Made by a program: the position numbers and the translations under genes
Assembly (NCBI GenBank): GCA_030159075.1
Contig: BROG01000403.1
Location: 372,001-436,000, forward strand
Reading direction: 5' to 3'
Length of the DNA: 64,000 bases
DNA from: Atrina japonica
Lineage: Eukaryota > Mollusca > Bivalvia > Pterioida > Pinnidae
Shown here: positions 34,416-45,351 of the stretch, piece by piece
Layout: each line of letters opens with the position of its first letter
Position numbering within the stretch: position 1 is the stretch's first letter
The notes under the pieces: model-generated
Seen by the model: the letters and a program-made list of their open reading frames with translations, nothing else
Database searches by the model: none
What the model was told of the DNA's origin: nothing

Positions 34416-35306
34416 TGTAACAGGGTGAATTAAATTAATAAATATGTTTTAATTTAATTAGTATGGAATGTGTTTATTTTATCATTGGATCATCTATATT
34501 GGGTTTAAACATTAGACACCTTACAGTTTTATCTTAAACTTTGGTGACCTCTACCGACTGACCATTGGCTAAGTCACCCTCACTTTGGTTTCCAATTTGA
34601 ATTTCTTTATAAGACATAGAGACAGACATCTTGTCCTGTTGTAAATATATAGGAGAAATTGAGTGTAAGTTCCTACTAACTCAATTTATAACCCTTTCCA
34701 TACTAACAGAATTTCTTCGCGTCGAATTTATTCGCGATCGATTTTCTTAGTTCTAAATTTTGAATTTCTAAAACTATAGACTTTCACTATTGAGAAATAC
34801 ACACTCATTATTTTCATACAATCTGATATGAAATAAATTCCCTTTTTGCATTTTATTATTCCAAGGATCGTTTGTTTAAACAGACTCACATTACATGCAT
34901 ATCATTGGTGTTTGATTCCATTGATACGGCTCATGTATAAATACTAACTTCTTTTTCTATAAATAGATAATGTTTTACATATCTAATTATTGTGTATATT
35001 ACATTTATTAATATCATTTATACTAGCGATTCTGATAACGCTAAGTATTATTCATAAAGTTATTTCGAGATCTAAATCTTATATTAAATTTTCGTAATTT
35101 ATTATATGACATATTGTCTATATATTCTATTTATATCTGTTCATTATATTCATGTCTATTTCTTAGTTTTATATGAATTATATATTATACTTATGAAAGT
35201 ACCTGTATATTTTACAGGGCCAAATTCAGACGAACCATTCAATAAATATATTCATACAAATCGAACACCCCCGCCTTTGTTGTGAATAAAACATAGGACG
35301 GTTACA
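34416..35306 (+). repeat. 5' LTR
   Basis: Starts TGTAACAGGGTGAATTAAAT and ends ACATAGGACGGTTACA. AATAAA-type motifs occur near the 3' end. Compared with the 3' LTR it lacks, among others, a CATC-rich segment of roughly 80 bases after TTTTATCATTG, while it has a TTATTGTGTATATTACATTT segment that the 3' LTR lacks. Confidence 0.95.
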
Positions 35307-35307
35307 T

Positions 35308-35330
35308 TGGAGCCCCCCAGTGATTGATTC
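35308..35330 (+). promoter_or_regulatory. Probable primer-binding site
   Basis: Directly after the 5' LTR, TGGAGCCCCCCAGTGATTGA starts with the TGG expected to pair with the CCA end of a primer tRNA. I cannot name the tRNA. Confidence 0.5.
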
Positions 35331-36962
35331 AAGGTTCACCTATTCATACACCAGTGATTCATTGTGATTCTATAGAGGACGTGTCGTCTTTATTATTTTG
35401 TATTGCATACTGTGAAATTGATTGAACTCTAATTATTCTACGAGACCTGACTCTGCGCGTATTTGTATAGATACCTCATGATTATATGTAAAATTTCAAG
35501 CGCTTCCGGAGACAGCGATTCAAATCGGGAGGAAAATGGCTGCGCCCATGCTTTAAGCTGTAACACATGAATGGACATTTGTTCAGGGGACATTTCAGTG
35601 TTATTTGAAGTTATTTATTCTGTCTATTCGATCAACTGTGTTGTCAATCTGTTCTATATTTTTATGACAGAACAATTTCTGAAGTTATTGGACCGTACTG
35701 TAGTACAGAGACTCAAGATTTACTACTACTGACTGTGTTGGAACCCAGAATTTATGTGAATGAATTACAGCTTCTATCTGAAATTGATACATTTATGTAG
35801 ATCTACAAATGTCAAGGTTTGTTGGTAAAAATATCTGGGTTTTGTGAAAACATTACATATTTTGGTAGTATTTCGTTGATCAACAAAGTCAAATTGGGAA
35901 TCAGCTGTGCACAAAAAAAAAACATGTGTTGAGTAGAAAAGAGCTCTTGGTTAAGTTCTAAACTAAATAATATATCAGAGTGTGTACAGGCTAAACTGTG
36001 TTATTGTGTATACATACATTTAAAAGCAACTTAATTTTTCGGATAGACTTTCGTGAACTCAATATACTTACCTGTATCCCAAACATTGATATACTAACAC
36101 TAATAGTTGGTGTGAAAATAATTGAGAGAGTACATTTATGACTTTATGACATAGACTACTTTATTGTTTACATAGTTGACTAATTTCGTTGCATACATCA
36201 TTATCCTTCTGCCCACATACATGTATAGGCACACATTCATTTTGGTAATATCATTCATTAATCATCCATCATCATTAATTAATATTTCCTGATCATTCAT
36301 ACACGACTCATTTTATGCAATCCAGGAAGAATATCACAGTACATTATTATAGACATTAGATCAATACTTCAACTTTAAGGTTAAATGTGTATTGTGACAA
36401 ATTTTGTTGTTGTATTTACCTCCCTTTTTTTAAAAAAAAATTGTAAATATTTACTTCAACTAATTACACGTTTGTAGGTCTCATTTAATTTTGTTTATTT
36501 TTAGCTAAATTGAACTTAATTGATAAAACTCTAATTATCTTAATCATATCACAAATTCTTTCTTCATCAATCATATTTATTTAATTGATATCATTATAAT
36601 TTCAATTTTCACTGGTATCTATTTATTATTATATGTTTTGAATTCTGATACACATTATCATCTTATTTGAAATTAAATCCATATTTCCATTTCAGATTGT
36701 TAATTTTTCATTTAATTCCATTTTCAAAAGCTACTGGCAATAATCGAATTATTATATTAGACTAAACCTCATTATATTAACATTAGTGATTGCATAATTT
36801 TATCGTTTTCATCAATATTTTATCAGTCACTGTCACTGAAGTCAGGTATTTTAAATTCATAACATTCTCTTTTCAATTTCAGAATTATTTTGAAAATTTT
36901 CTGACATTGTTGATTTTAAAATATTTGTAATATAGTTGCATTACATTTGAAATATTTATCAC
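35331..36962 (+). other. Leader region of the retrotransposon
   Basis: About 1.6 kb without open frames between the primer-binding site and the first gag-like ATG. AT-rich; function unknown. Confidence 0.5.
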
Positions 36963-37870
36963 ATGGAAGATTTAACAGAGGATGAAGTAAAGAAAATGAT
37001 TAGTCATTTTAAAGTCAATGGGAGTTAGTATGATTTTATGATGACTCAACAGAGTATGCACATAAAATCTGTACCTTTGCTGCTAGTGTACATCATTTTC
37101 CTATCATTTTTCAGGGGATAAATCTAAGGATATAGCTTATGATGTTTATGAGGTTGAATGTATCATAAAAGAGGGACATTCTAACCAGACCATTCAACAG
37201 TCTATCCGCAGTTAGGTGAAGCACTACGATATTGGGACCATCACCTACTGTCGGCCAAATATAGAGAAGTTTTGATATATATGGCACAGTGGATCCACCA
37301 GAAGCCATGTTAGCCAAATTTTACAGCGCTCGTCAGGAAGAAGATGAAGATGTTTCAACATGGAGCTAGGCTTGAGAATCTACTTGCCAAGGCGACTGAC
37401 ATGAAGCCCATTGACCCAGTACAAGCCAACAACATGATGTGTTCCACTTTTATGGAGGACTACGTCAGCAGTTGAAGGATGCCACTGGATATATTTTTGA
37501 GAAAGAGAAAGACTTTGACAGACATTACGACGTATTGAGAGTGAAAAGACAAAGACAGTACCAGTAAAGCCGCAGTAAACACTCAACCTTCACAACAATC
37601 TGAGATGTGAATTGAAAGGAATGGTCCAACAGTTAGCTGCTTAAAGAGCATGAGAGAAAGTTCAACACAACAAAACCAACCATCACATTACGAAACACAT
37701 GGCAGTCAGGAAGACAACATAACAGGGGTAGAGGAAGACGGCATGGGTCGAAGGATAGGACAGGAGATGTTGTCTCAACAATCGAGACAGCATTTAGCAG
37801 CATCATTTGCTGGAGATTAGGGCCATAGAATCAGGATGTAGAGCTATCCTAGACCATGTCCGTCAGTCGA
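36963..37870 (+). pseudogene. gag remnant of the Gypsy element
   Basis: Starts with an ATG at 36963-36965 and hits a stop after about 20 codons. Further on, 37310-37600 has capsid-like wording in shifting frames (for example FYSARQEEDEDVSTW and RLENLLAKATDMK). Near 37805-37850 a degenerate CCHC-like knuckle may be present. Several frameshifts and stops; non-functional. Confidence 0.75.
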
Positions 37871-37919
37871 CCTACGCCAAGGGGCAGACGTCAGGTTCAC
37901 AGATTACGCCCCTCATTAT

Positions 37920-38470
37920 GATATACTGATAGGCATACCAAATGAGGTTGAGGTTGACATTAATGGAGTCCACTGCAAGGCATTGATTGACACAGGATCT
38001 ACTGTATCATCTGTTAACAGAAAATTTTGTTGACACACACATTTTCCTGGGATAGAAATTAGATCTCTTTCAACTGTATTATCTATTGAGTGTGCAGATG
38101 GACAGTTACTTCCATATGATGGTTTGTGTAGAACTAGAACTACAAGTTCCAGGACTCAAGAACATCAACTCCAAAATTTACAAAAGGATTATTTCTTGTG
38201 GTACCTGAGAGCCAGTACAATAGTAAAGTACCCATACTCATAGGCACCAACATCCTAGCCATATTATGGACAGAACAAGAGACAAACATGGATGCAACTT
38301 TCTACAGACAGCACATCTTCACACTCCAATGTATCTGGCCTTCCGAGCAATTACGAGACAAGCTCTTGGAGAGGAACAAACACAGATATCTAGATAAGAA
38401 GTTACAGTACCCAGATGTTTGTGCCATACAACCGACTTCAAGTTCAGCCATCCCAGATGATATATTCTAA
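37920..38470 (+). pseudogene. Retroviral-type aspartic protease remnant
   Basis: At about 37948-38020 one frame reads through KALIDTGSTVSSV; the DTG triad is the active-site signature of retropepsins. A TGA follows shortly afterwards, and downstream sequence (38198-38470) is in another frame (VPILIGTNIL type). Confidence 0.8.
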
Positions 38471-39330
38471 AATGATACACGTCCAAGTAAGCAACATGTC
38501 AACCCGCACTATAGCCATACAACCTCGAGCAGTACTGTGTGAAATTCAGCCCATCAATGTAGAAGATATTACACAGATAGAAGACCATGACAACACTGAT
38601 ACTCCAGATGATGTGGATTTATGCACAGACAGATTGTCCGAGTCAGAGATTAAGAGAGCCAGATGTCTTATTAGTAAACACAGGGATATCTTTGCCAAAG
38701 GAGACAACATAGGGCATACAACTTTAGTTCGTCACCGAATAGAGCTTATTGACACCACCCCATTCAAGCAGAGGTACCGCAGGATACCACCAACAATGAT
38801 TGAGGAAGTACGTATCACCTTTATCAACTATGGCAGCAGGTGTCATCCAACGGTCACATTCACCATGGGCATCAAATGTGGTGTTAGTAAGGAAAAAGGA
38901 TAACAGTTTGCGACTGTGTGTATCGAACTGTTAAGGATGCTTATGCCTTACCTCGAGTTGATGAAATCCTGGATAGCCTTGCTGGGAATAGATTCTTCTC
39001 CGTCATAGATATGAAGAGTGTGGCTACCACCAAGTTGAGATAAAAGAGGATATGAGTATAGGCGTATGCCCTTTGGACTTGCAAACAGCCCAGCTATAGT
39101 GTCTAGGAGAGCTGCACACCAGAATTTGCTACAACTTGATGATGTCATTATTTTTGCAAAGACTTTCCATATAGAGAACCTGGATATGGTACTTACCAGA
39201 CTGAAGGAATGTGGCCTCAAGCTCTCCTCCAAGAAGTGTTCTTTGTTCCATCAAAAGGTCAAATACGTTGGACACATTGTTTCCGAGGAAGGAATTGAGC
39301 CAGACCCTGCAAGATCGAGAAAGTTGCCAA
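38470..39330 (+). pseudogene. Reverse transcriptase remnant
   Basis: Fragments in order: PFKQRYRRIPPTMIEEVR (about 38760-38815), DAYALPRVDEILDSLAG and NRFFSVIDMKS (about 38939-39018), MPFGLANSPA (39066-39095) and DDVIIFAKTF (about 39138-39168; the YLDD-type catalytic box with its first residues altered), then CGLKLSSKKC and VKYVGHIVSEEGI. These are the usual Gypsy RT blocks, scattered over at least three frames by small deletions. Confidence 0.9.
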
Positions 39331-39990
39331 CTTGAGAACCCCCAAGATGTTCGCCGCTTTTTAGGCTTTGTAGGATATTACAGAAGGTTCATTGAGGGAT
39401 TTTTCCAGACAAGATCAGAAGTGGGTATGGAATAATGAGCAGGAACAGGCTTTTACCCAGACTTCAAGAGCCCATTTGAACTCCACACAGATGCCTCCAG
39501 TGTGGGACTTGGAGCAATATTATACCAGGAGCAGCAAGGTGTGAAGCGGGTCATAGCATATGCTAGCAGACACCAAATCAGAAAGTTATGCAGCCCATAA
39601 ACTTGAGTTCCTGGCATTGAAATGGAGCATATGTGACAAGTTGACTATTTGGCAGGTCAACATTTTACAGTGATAACGGACAATAACCCCCTGACCTATG
39701 TTTTATCTACAGCCAAACTTGATGCCATGTCACATAGATGGATAGCCGCACTAGCATCTTTTGACTTCGACATCAAATATAGGCCAGGGCTGAAGACACT
39801 TGACAAAGTCACAGAGGAATGCTCAATTATTTCAGCTGACACTCTCAAAGCACTGAACCAGTCCATTACCTTACCAAACAGTTATGTGGAATCACTATGC
39901 TTGTCAACAACTGTAACAGATAGTTTGGATGTCAGCCGAGGGTCATTACAGTTTTCTATGGCTGACCATCAGCGTCAGGATGATTAGACA
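39330..39990 (+). pseudogene. RNase H remnant
   Basis: VRRFLGFVGYYRRFIEGF (connection to RNase H), then a [12 protein letters not shown] block near 39490 with the first catalytic aspartate, and HFTVITDNNPLTYVL (39658-39702) plus SFDFDIKYRPG. Frames change at least twice and stops intervene. Confidence 0.88.
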
Positions 39991-40119
39991 AGTAAAGTCT
40001 GGATCTAAACCACTTCGCAGTCAGTTACCATCATCAACCATTCATACCATGATATGGAAGGAATTTGATAGATATTACATCAAAGATGACGTCAGTCGTT
40101 AGTACCTACAGTCTTGACC

Positions 40120-40690
40120 ATGTTACATGACGACATGGGGTCATATGGGTAGAGACAGGACTCTCTCCCTTGTGCAAGACCGTTTTCACTGGTACGGAAT
40201 GACTAGGGATGTAGAGGCCAAGATCAAGACTTGTGGCAGAGTGCGCAGGAAAACCCCAGAATCCAGAGCACCACTAGTCACCATTAATACATACCAGCCA
40301 CTTGAACTTGTGTGCATGGACTTCCTCTCTCTTGAGAATGCAAAAGGCGGATTTAGTAATATCTTGGTGATAACAGACCATTTTACGAGGTATGCAGTTG
40401 CAGTTTATCAAGGTGAGAGATTCACACTCTACTGGGCATGATGGGTACCTTGGAGGACAGCCAGAAACAAGACTGGAAGAACCATGTAGCCTCTCTCGTA
40501 CACGCCTATAACTGCACCAGACAAGAATCGACAGGACAATCACCATATTTCCTAATGTTTGGACGCAATCCAAATCTACCGGTAGACATAGCATTTGGTG
40601 TAGGAAGAAATATGGAACATGGATCAATGACAGCTTATGTTGACCGACTCCGAACCAAACTCAAGACAGCTTATGATAGGAAATAGAAGA
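40120..40690 (+). pseudogene. Integrase remnant
   Basis: HMGRDRTLSLVQDRFHW (zinc-binding H2 side), KTCGRVRRK where the second Cys of the CxxC pair is lost, LELVCMDFLSLE with the first catalytic Asp, ILVITDHFTRYAVA, then after an internal deletion HAYNCTRQESTGQSP and LMFGRNPNLPVD. The middle of the catalytic core, including the second Asp and Glu regions, is largely missing. Confidence 0.9.
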
Positions 40691-41143
40691 TTCTGAGGAA
40701 TGTACGGGGATCATTAATAAACGCAGCCGATAGATGTGGAGCCTGAAGACAGTCATATAGAATATAAACACAGACCAAAGATTTCATATGTCTTCAGCAA
40801 ACTAGACCAGAATTTCAAGATCTGCTGAAATCAGACACAATTAGAGAGTCTGACAAAGAGAGGATTACAACTTCCTTACTTCAATTACTTACACTAAAAT
40901 ACACTAGATATTATACTACAATTTTAATAATTATTATTGAAGAATAACAGAAAATTTCTACATTTAGATGATTATGATTTTATTTATAAATACATAAATC
41001 AATCATGTATAATGACCTTATAACAGGATGAATTACTCTTACTCAAATTGATCAATTTATTTACAGAATTTACAGTGTCATAGAATATTGAATTGAGATG
41101 TGTATGTCTTCTGCATCATTTTTAGTCGAGGACGACATTCTCC
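40691..41143 (+). other. 3' internal region of the retrotransposon
   Basis: Non-coding by inspection; no envelope-like frame. Confidence 0.5.
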
Positions 41144-41157
41144 GAAGAGGGGGAGGA
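41144..41157 (+). promoter_or_regulatory. Polypurine tract
   Basis: GAAGAGGGGGAGGA immediately before the 3' LTR, the expected plus-strand primer of LTR elements. Confidence 0.9.
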
Positions 41158-42097
41158 TGTAACAGGGTGAATTAAATTAATAAATATGTTTTAATTTAAT
41201 TAGTATGGAATGTGTTTATTTTATCATTGTTTCATTCTCATCATCTTCATCTCTATCATCCTCATCATTATCATCTTCATATAAACTTAACACATTATAT
41301 TCATACATCATCTATATTGGGTTTTAAACATTAGACACCTTACTGTGGTCATTGTTTTATCTTAAACTTTGGTGACCTCTAGTACCGACTGACCATTGGT
41401 CAATACTAAGTCACCCTCACTTTGGTTTCCAATTTGAATTTCTTTATAAGACATAGAGACAGACATCTTGAGACAGGCACTCCTGTTGTAAATATATATT
41501 CAGCAGAGAAATTGAGTGTAAGTTCCTACTAACTCAATTTATAACCCTTCCATACTAACATGTCTTTATTTTTATAATTTCTTCGCGTCGAATTTATTCG
41601 CGATCGATTTCTTAAAATTTTGAATTTCTAAAACTATAGACTTTCGTTGTACTATTGAGAAATACACACTCATTATTTTCATACAAACTGATATGAAATA
41701 AATTCCCTTTTTGCATTTTATTATTCCAAGGATCCAGATCCATTGGTGTTTGATTCCATTGATACTGAGGTATAAATACTTCTTTTTCTATAAATAGATA
41801 ATGGTGTAAAAGCAGAGTTTTACATATCACTAGCGATTCTGATAACGCTAAGTATTATTCATAAAGTTATTTCGAGATCTAAATCTTATATTAAATTTTC
41901 GTAATTTATTATATGACATATTGTCTATATATTCTATTTATATCTGTTCATTATATTCATGTCTATTTCTTAGTTTTATATGAATTATGAAAGTACCTGT
42001 ATATTTTACAGGGCCAAATTCAGACGAACCATTCAATAAATATATTCATTCGAACACACCCCCGCCTTTGTTGTGAATAAAACATAGGACGGTTACA
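41158..42097 (+). repeat. 3' LTR
   Basis: Same termini as the 5' LTR (TGTAACAGGG ... GGACGGTTACA). It is longer in several places (CATC-rich insert near 41230-41315; CAATACTAAG, GAGACAGGCACTC, TGTCTTTATTTTTATA) and shorter near 41735 and 41830. Confidence 0.95.
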
Positions 42098-42214
42098 TAT
42101 ATATATATATAAAACGCCAATTGTCAGCGGGGAGGAGCTTCTGTTTAGTTAAATGATTTATTTACTGTCGGATATCGCTGTTCCGACCCGGAAATTCCCA
42201 CCCAGACTCGAATT

Positions 42215-42470
42215 CATTTGAATTTTGAATGTTGTTTTACGCCACACTCAACAATTTTTTAGTCATATGGTGGCGGTCAGTTTTTAACGGTGGAGGAGAG
42301 AACCCAGTTACAATGTACCCGGGAAAGAGACCACCTGCCTGCCGCAAGTAAACTGACAAACATTCTAACTAAATTCAGCTTAGGTTCCAGCGGGACTCGC
42401 AAAAGATCTAGAAGTTACAGACTTCATGGTTCAAAGCGCGATGCTCTAACCACTCGGACAAGTTTTCTGT
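42215..42470 (-). mobile_element. SINE family B, near full length
   Basis: Reverse-oriented: 3' end GTTGTTTTACGCCACACTCA, then GGTGGAGGAGAGAACCCAGT, CGCAAGTAAACTGACAAAC and the tRNA-like head (minus strand CCGAGTGGTTAGAGCATCGC). Confidence 0.9.
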
Positions 42471-42479
42471 CGGTCATAC

Positions 42480-43280
<801 letters not shown>

Positions 43281-43732
43281 CTATGCTGCCTATCAGCGAT
43301 GTGTACTTATGTATTCAAAATATTTCAGATGTCAAGTTGACCTAGTAGACATTGTAAAATCCAGCATATCATCTGAAATGTACATGCGACTTTAAAAACC
43401 ACGTTTGGAATACCCTTCATTTCAACATCCGTTGTCATTTTTCAATGATGGGAACACTATTTAATGGTATATTTTTCGTTGGTAACTATTTCTTATTATT
43501 TCCGTGAGATAAATGTGTCACGTAAGTGATCAGATATCACTCAACAAGATCCTGCTCAGTGAACGATCATTTTATTTATACACGAATTTATTGGTGTTTT
43601 ATGCGACGTAAATCTAAATTCCTATTTCTATTTTTGTAAAATGGTCGCAAGTCAGAAACTTGTAAGACTTTGGAACATTTGTAAAACAGGACCCTGAAAT
43701 AACACAATCAAAGTACGAAAATAACGTTGTAA

Positions 43733-44026
43733 GTAGGCCGAATTTTCTTGCGAAAAAAACCCAGAAAAACACTCAAATTTCACAAATTTTCGGCCACTTG
43801 GCCTTTATTAAGTGAAAGACGACAATATGTATATCAGTTACATAGTATTAGGTCTGTACAATACAAAGCTCCAGTGCAAATGTTTCACTTGATAAAGGCC
43901 AAGTGGCCGAAAATTTGTGAAATTTGAGTGTTTTTCTGTTTTTTCGCATACTGATACTTCTCTTTGGAGGACATTAAATTTTATTTAAAAAAAATGCTTA
44001 AAATCGGGGCAGAAAGTTCGGCCTAC
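43733..44026. mobile_element. Foldback (hairpin) DNA element with target duplication
   Basis: Ends GTAGGCCGAATTTTCT and AGAAAGTTCGGCCTAC are inverted repeats. Inside them, arms of 53 bp (43765-43817 and 43883-43935) match as inverted repeats with one mismatch around a ~65-base loop; each arm includes TTTCACAAATTTTCGGCCAC. The direct repeat ACGTTGTAAG flanks the element (43724-43733, 44025-44034), overlapping the termini, so the true duplication is 7-9 bp, as in hAT-type elements. Confidence 0.85.
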
Positions 44027-44029
44027 GTT

Positions 44030-44993
44030 GTAAGGTGTCATGACTGAAGTCATGATATATCACTCCTATTGGACGCCTTTTAGACGCTCCAAGGGTTTCT
44101 AAGTCATGGAAAATTTTAATATTAAATTCAATGTCATGCACTTTTTGATTGAAAAATATAAACATACGTTCTGTCACATCCTTACACATACACATCTTCT
44201 TTGTATTCTAACCCCGGACATCATGAGAATAGCTAGTCAGACGCAACATTTTCTAAAGCAAGCATTTGTAATATGTTTCCGTGTAATTTTGTTTTTGGCT
44301 CGCCCATGGGCGTATGCCACTTTAAGGCTTGTGACAACCGAGCCATTGAGATTATAACATGAACACAAAATGCTTGGACATCCATGAATCCTAAATAATC
44401 TTAAAAAAAAAACAATAAACAAAACAAACAAAAACGAGGAAGTTTTCCTTCTCGGAGTTTGTTTTTGACGGAAAGCAATAATAATGTCGTTAAGGCGATA
44501 TTTAATTAATTTTCCTTTACGTGGCATCTTGACTTCCGTTGTTTCTTTACGGGTTTCATTGAGCATTCCATTTCGATTTATTTTCCATCATCATCGTCGT
44601 CGTCATCATCACAATCATCATCATCATCATCATGATCGCCCATTATCATCATCATTATCCGTTTTAACATTGATTTTTTTTGTAAACTTTCATTCTTCAA
44701 GTGAATTTCAAAACAATCAAAAAGCTAACTACTATCCAAGTATCATGTTTTCGTTTTTTATTTTATGTCTTTTTTGTTTTTGTTTTTTCAATTGACGTGC
44801 TCTCTCATTTAATCATATGATTTTGTTTACGCCATTTGAATATCAAAATGGTTCGCGTCTTATTCATTTATTTTTCATAACCCGAAATACTATTCCGGAC
44901 GTTAAAGGTTGTTGTTATGGGTTCTTCTCTTTATCATATCTATATTCATTTCCTGTGGAAGTAAGGCCTATCACAGGTAAAACGACCGAAAAC
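44030..44993 (+). promoter_or_regulatory. 5' flank and probable promoter/5' UTR of GPATCH3
   Basis: Non-coding region with a CAT-rich microsatellite at 44586-44660. No TATA-box assignment is secure. The GPATCH3 frame is open upstream of the chosen start back to an ATG at 44817, adding 59 codons of unconserved, hydrophobic-rich sequence. I place the start at 44994 because it aligns with the family N-terminus and has A at -3. Confidence 0.4.
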
Positions 44994-45351
44994 ATGTCAG
45001 CGGACGGACACAACAAAGTTATTTACGCAGTTATAAATAACATACCACACGATTATCATTCCTCTGATCTGCGAAATTTTTTCTCTCAGTTCATAGAGAC
45101 GAAAGGATTTGAATGTTTTCATTTTAGACATAGACCTGAAGTTCAGAAGATGAAAGATGACAACATTGTTGAATCGCTGTCAGCACACAATTCAAATAAG
45201 AAAACTCTTTGTTGCGTTGTTAAACTACAGAAGCGTAGATATGTCGATCTCGTTAGAATGTACAACAGAAAACATTGGTTAGATAAAAAAGGAGAATCTA
45301 TATCAAGTTTATGTTACATTTCGGAAATCAATGTCGCTACGGACCAAGAAG
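44994..45351 (+). CDS. GPATCH3: GPATCH3 coding exon 1
   Basis: 119 codons plus one base. Starts MSADGHNKVIYAVINNIP, carries the conserved FFSQF, FRHRPE and NRKHWLD blocks and ends GAAG|GTACAT. The split Gly codon is completed by exon 2. Confidence 0.93.

Larger units (their letters stand above)
34416..42097 (+). mobile_element. Gypsy-type LTR retrotransposon, decayed
   Basis: Complete structure with 5' LTR (34416-35306), internal region with gag, protease, reverse transcriptase, RNase H and integrase remnants in that order, polypurine tract (41144-41157) and 3' LTR (41158-42097). Integrase after RNase H is the Gypsy/Metaviridae order. A 4-bp TATA flanks both sides (34412-34415, 42098-42101), consistent with a target duplication, though the site is TA-rich and this is not decisive. 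No envelope-like frame is visible between integrase and the 3' LTR. All coding segments are interrupted, so the copy cannot make a functional polyprotein. Confidence 0.93.

Noticed and set aside
40690..41143. Envelope gene of the LTR element
   Set aside because: No open frame, signal peptide or membrane segment between the integrase remnant and the polypurine tract.
44237..44566. 109-codon minus-strand frame upstream of GPATCH3
   Set aside because: No recognisable domain, no splice context; runs through low-complexity T/A-rich sequence.
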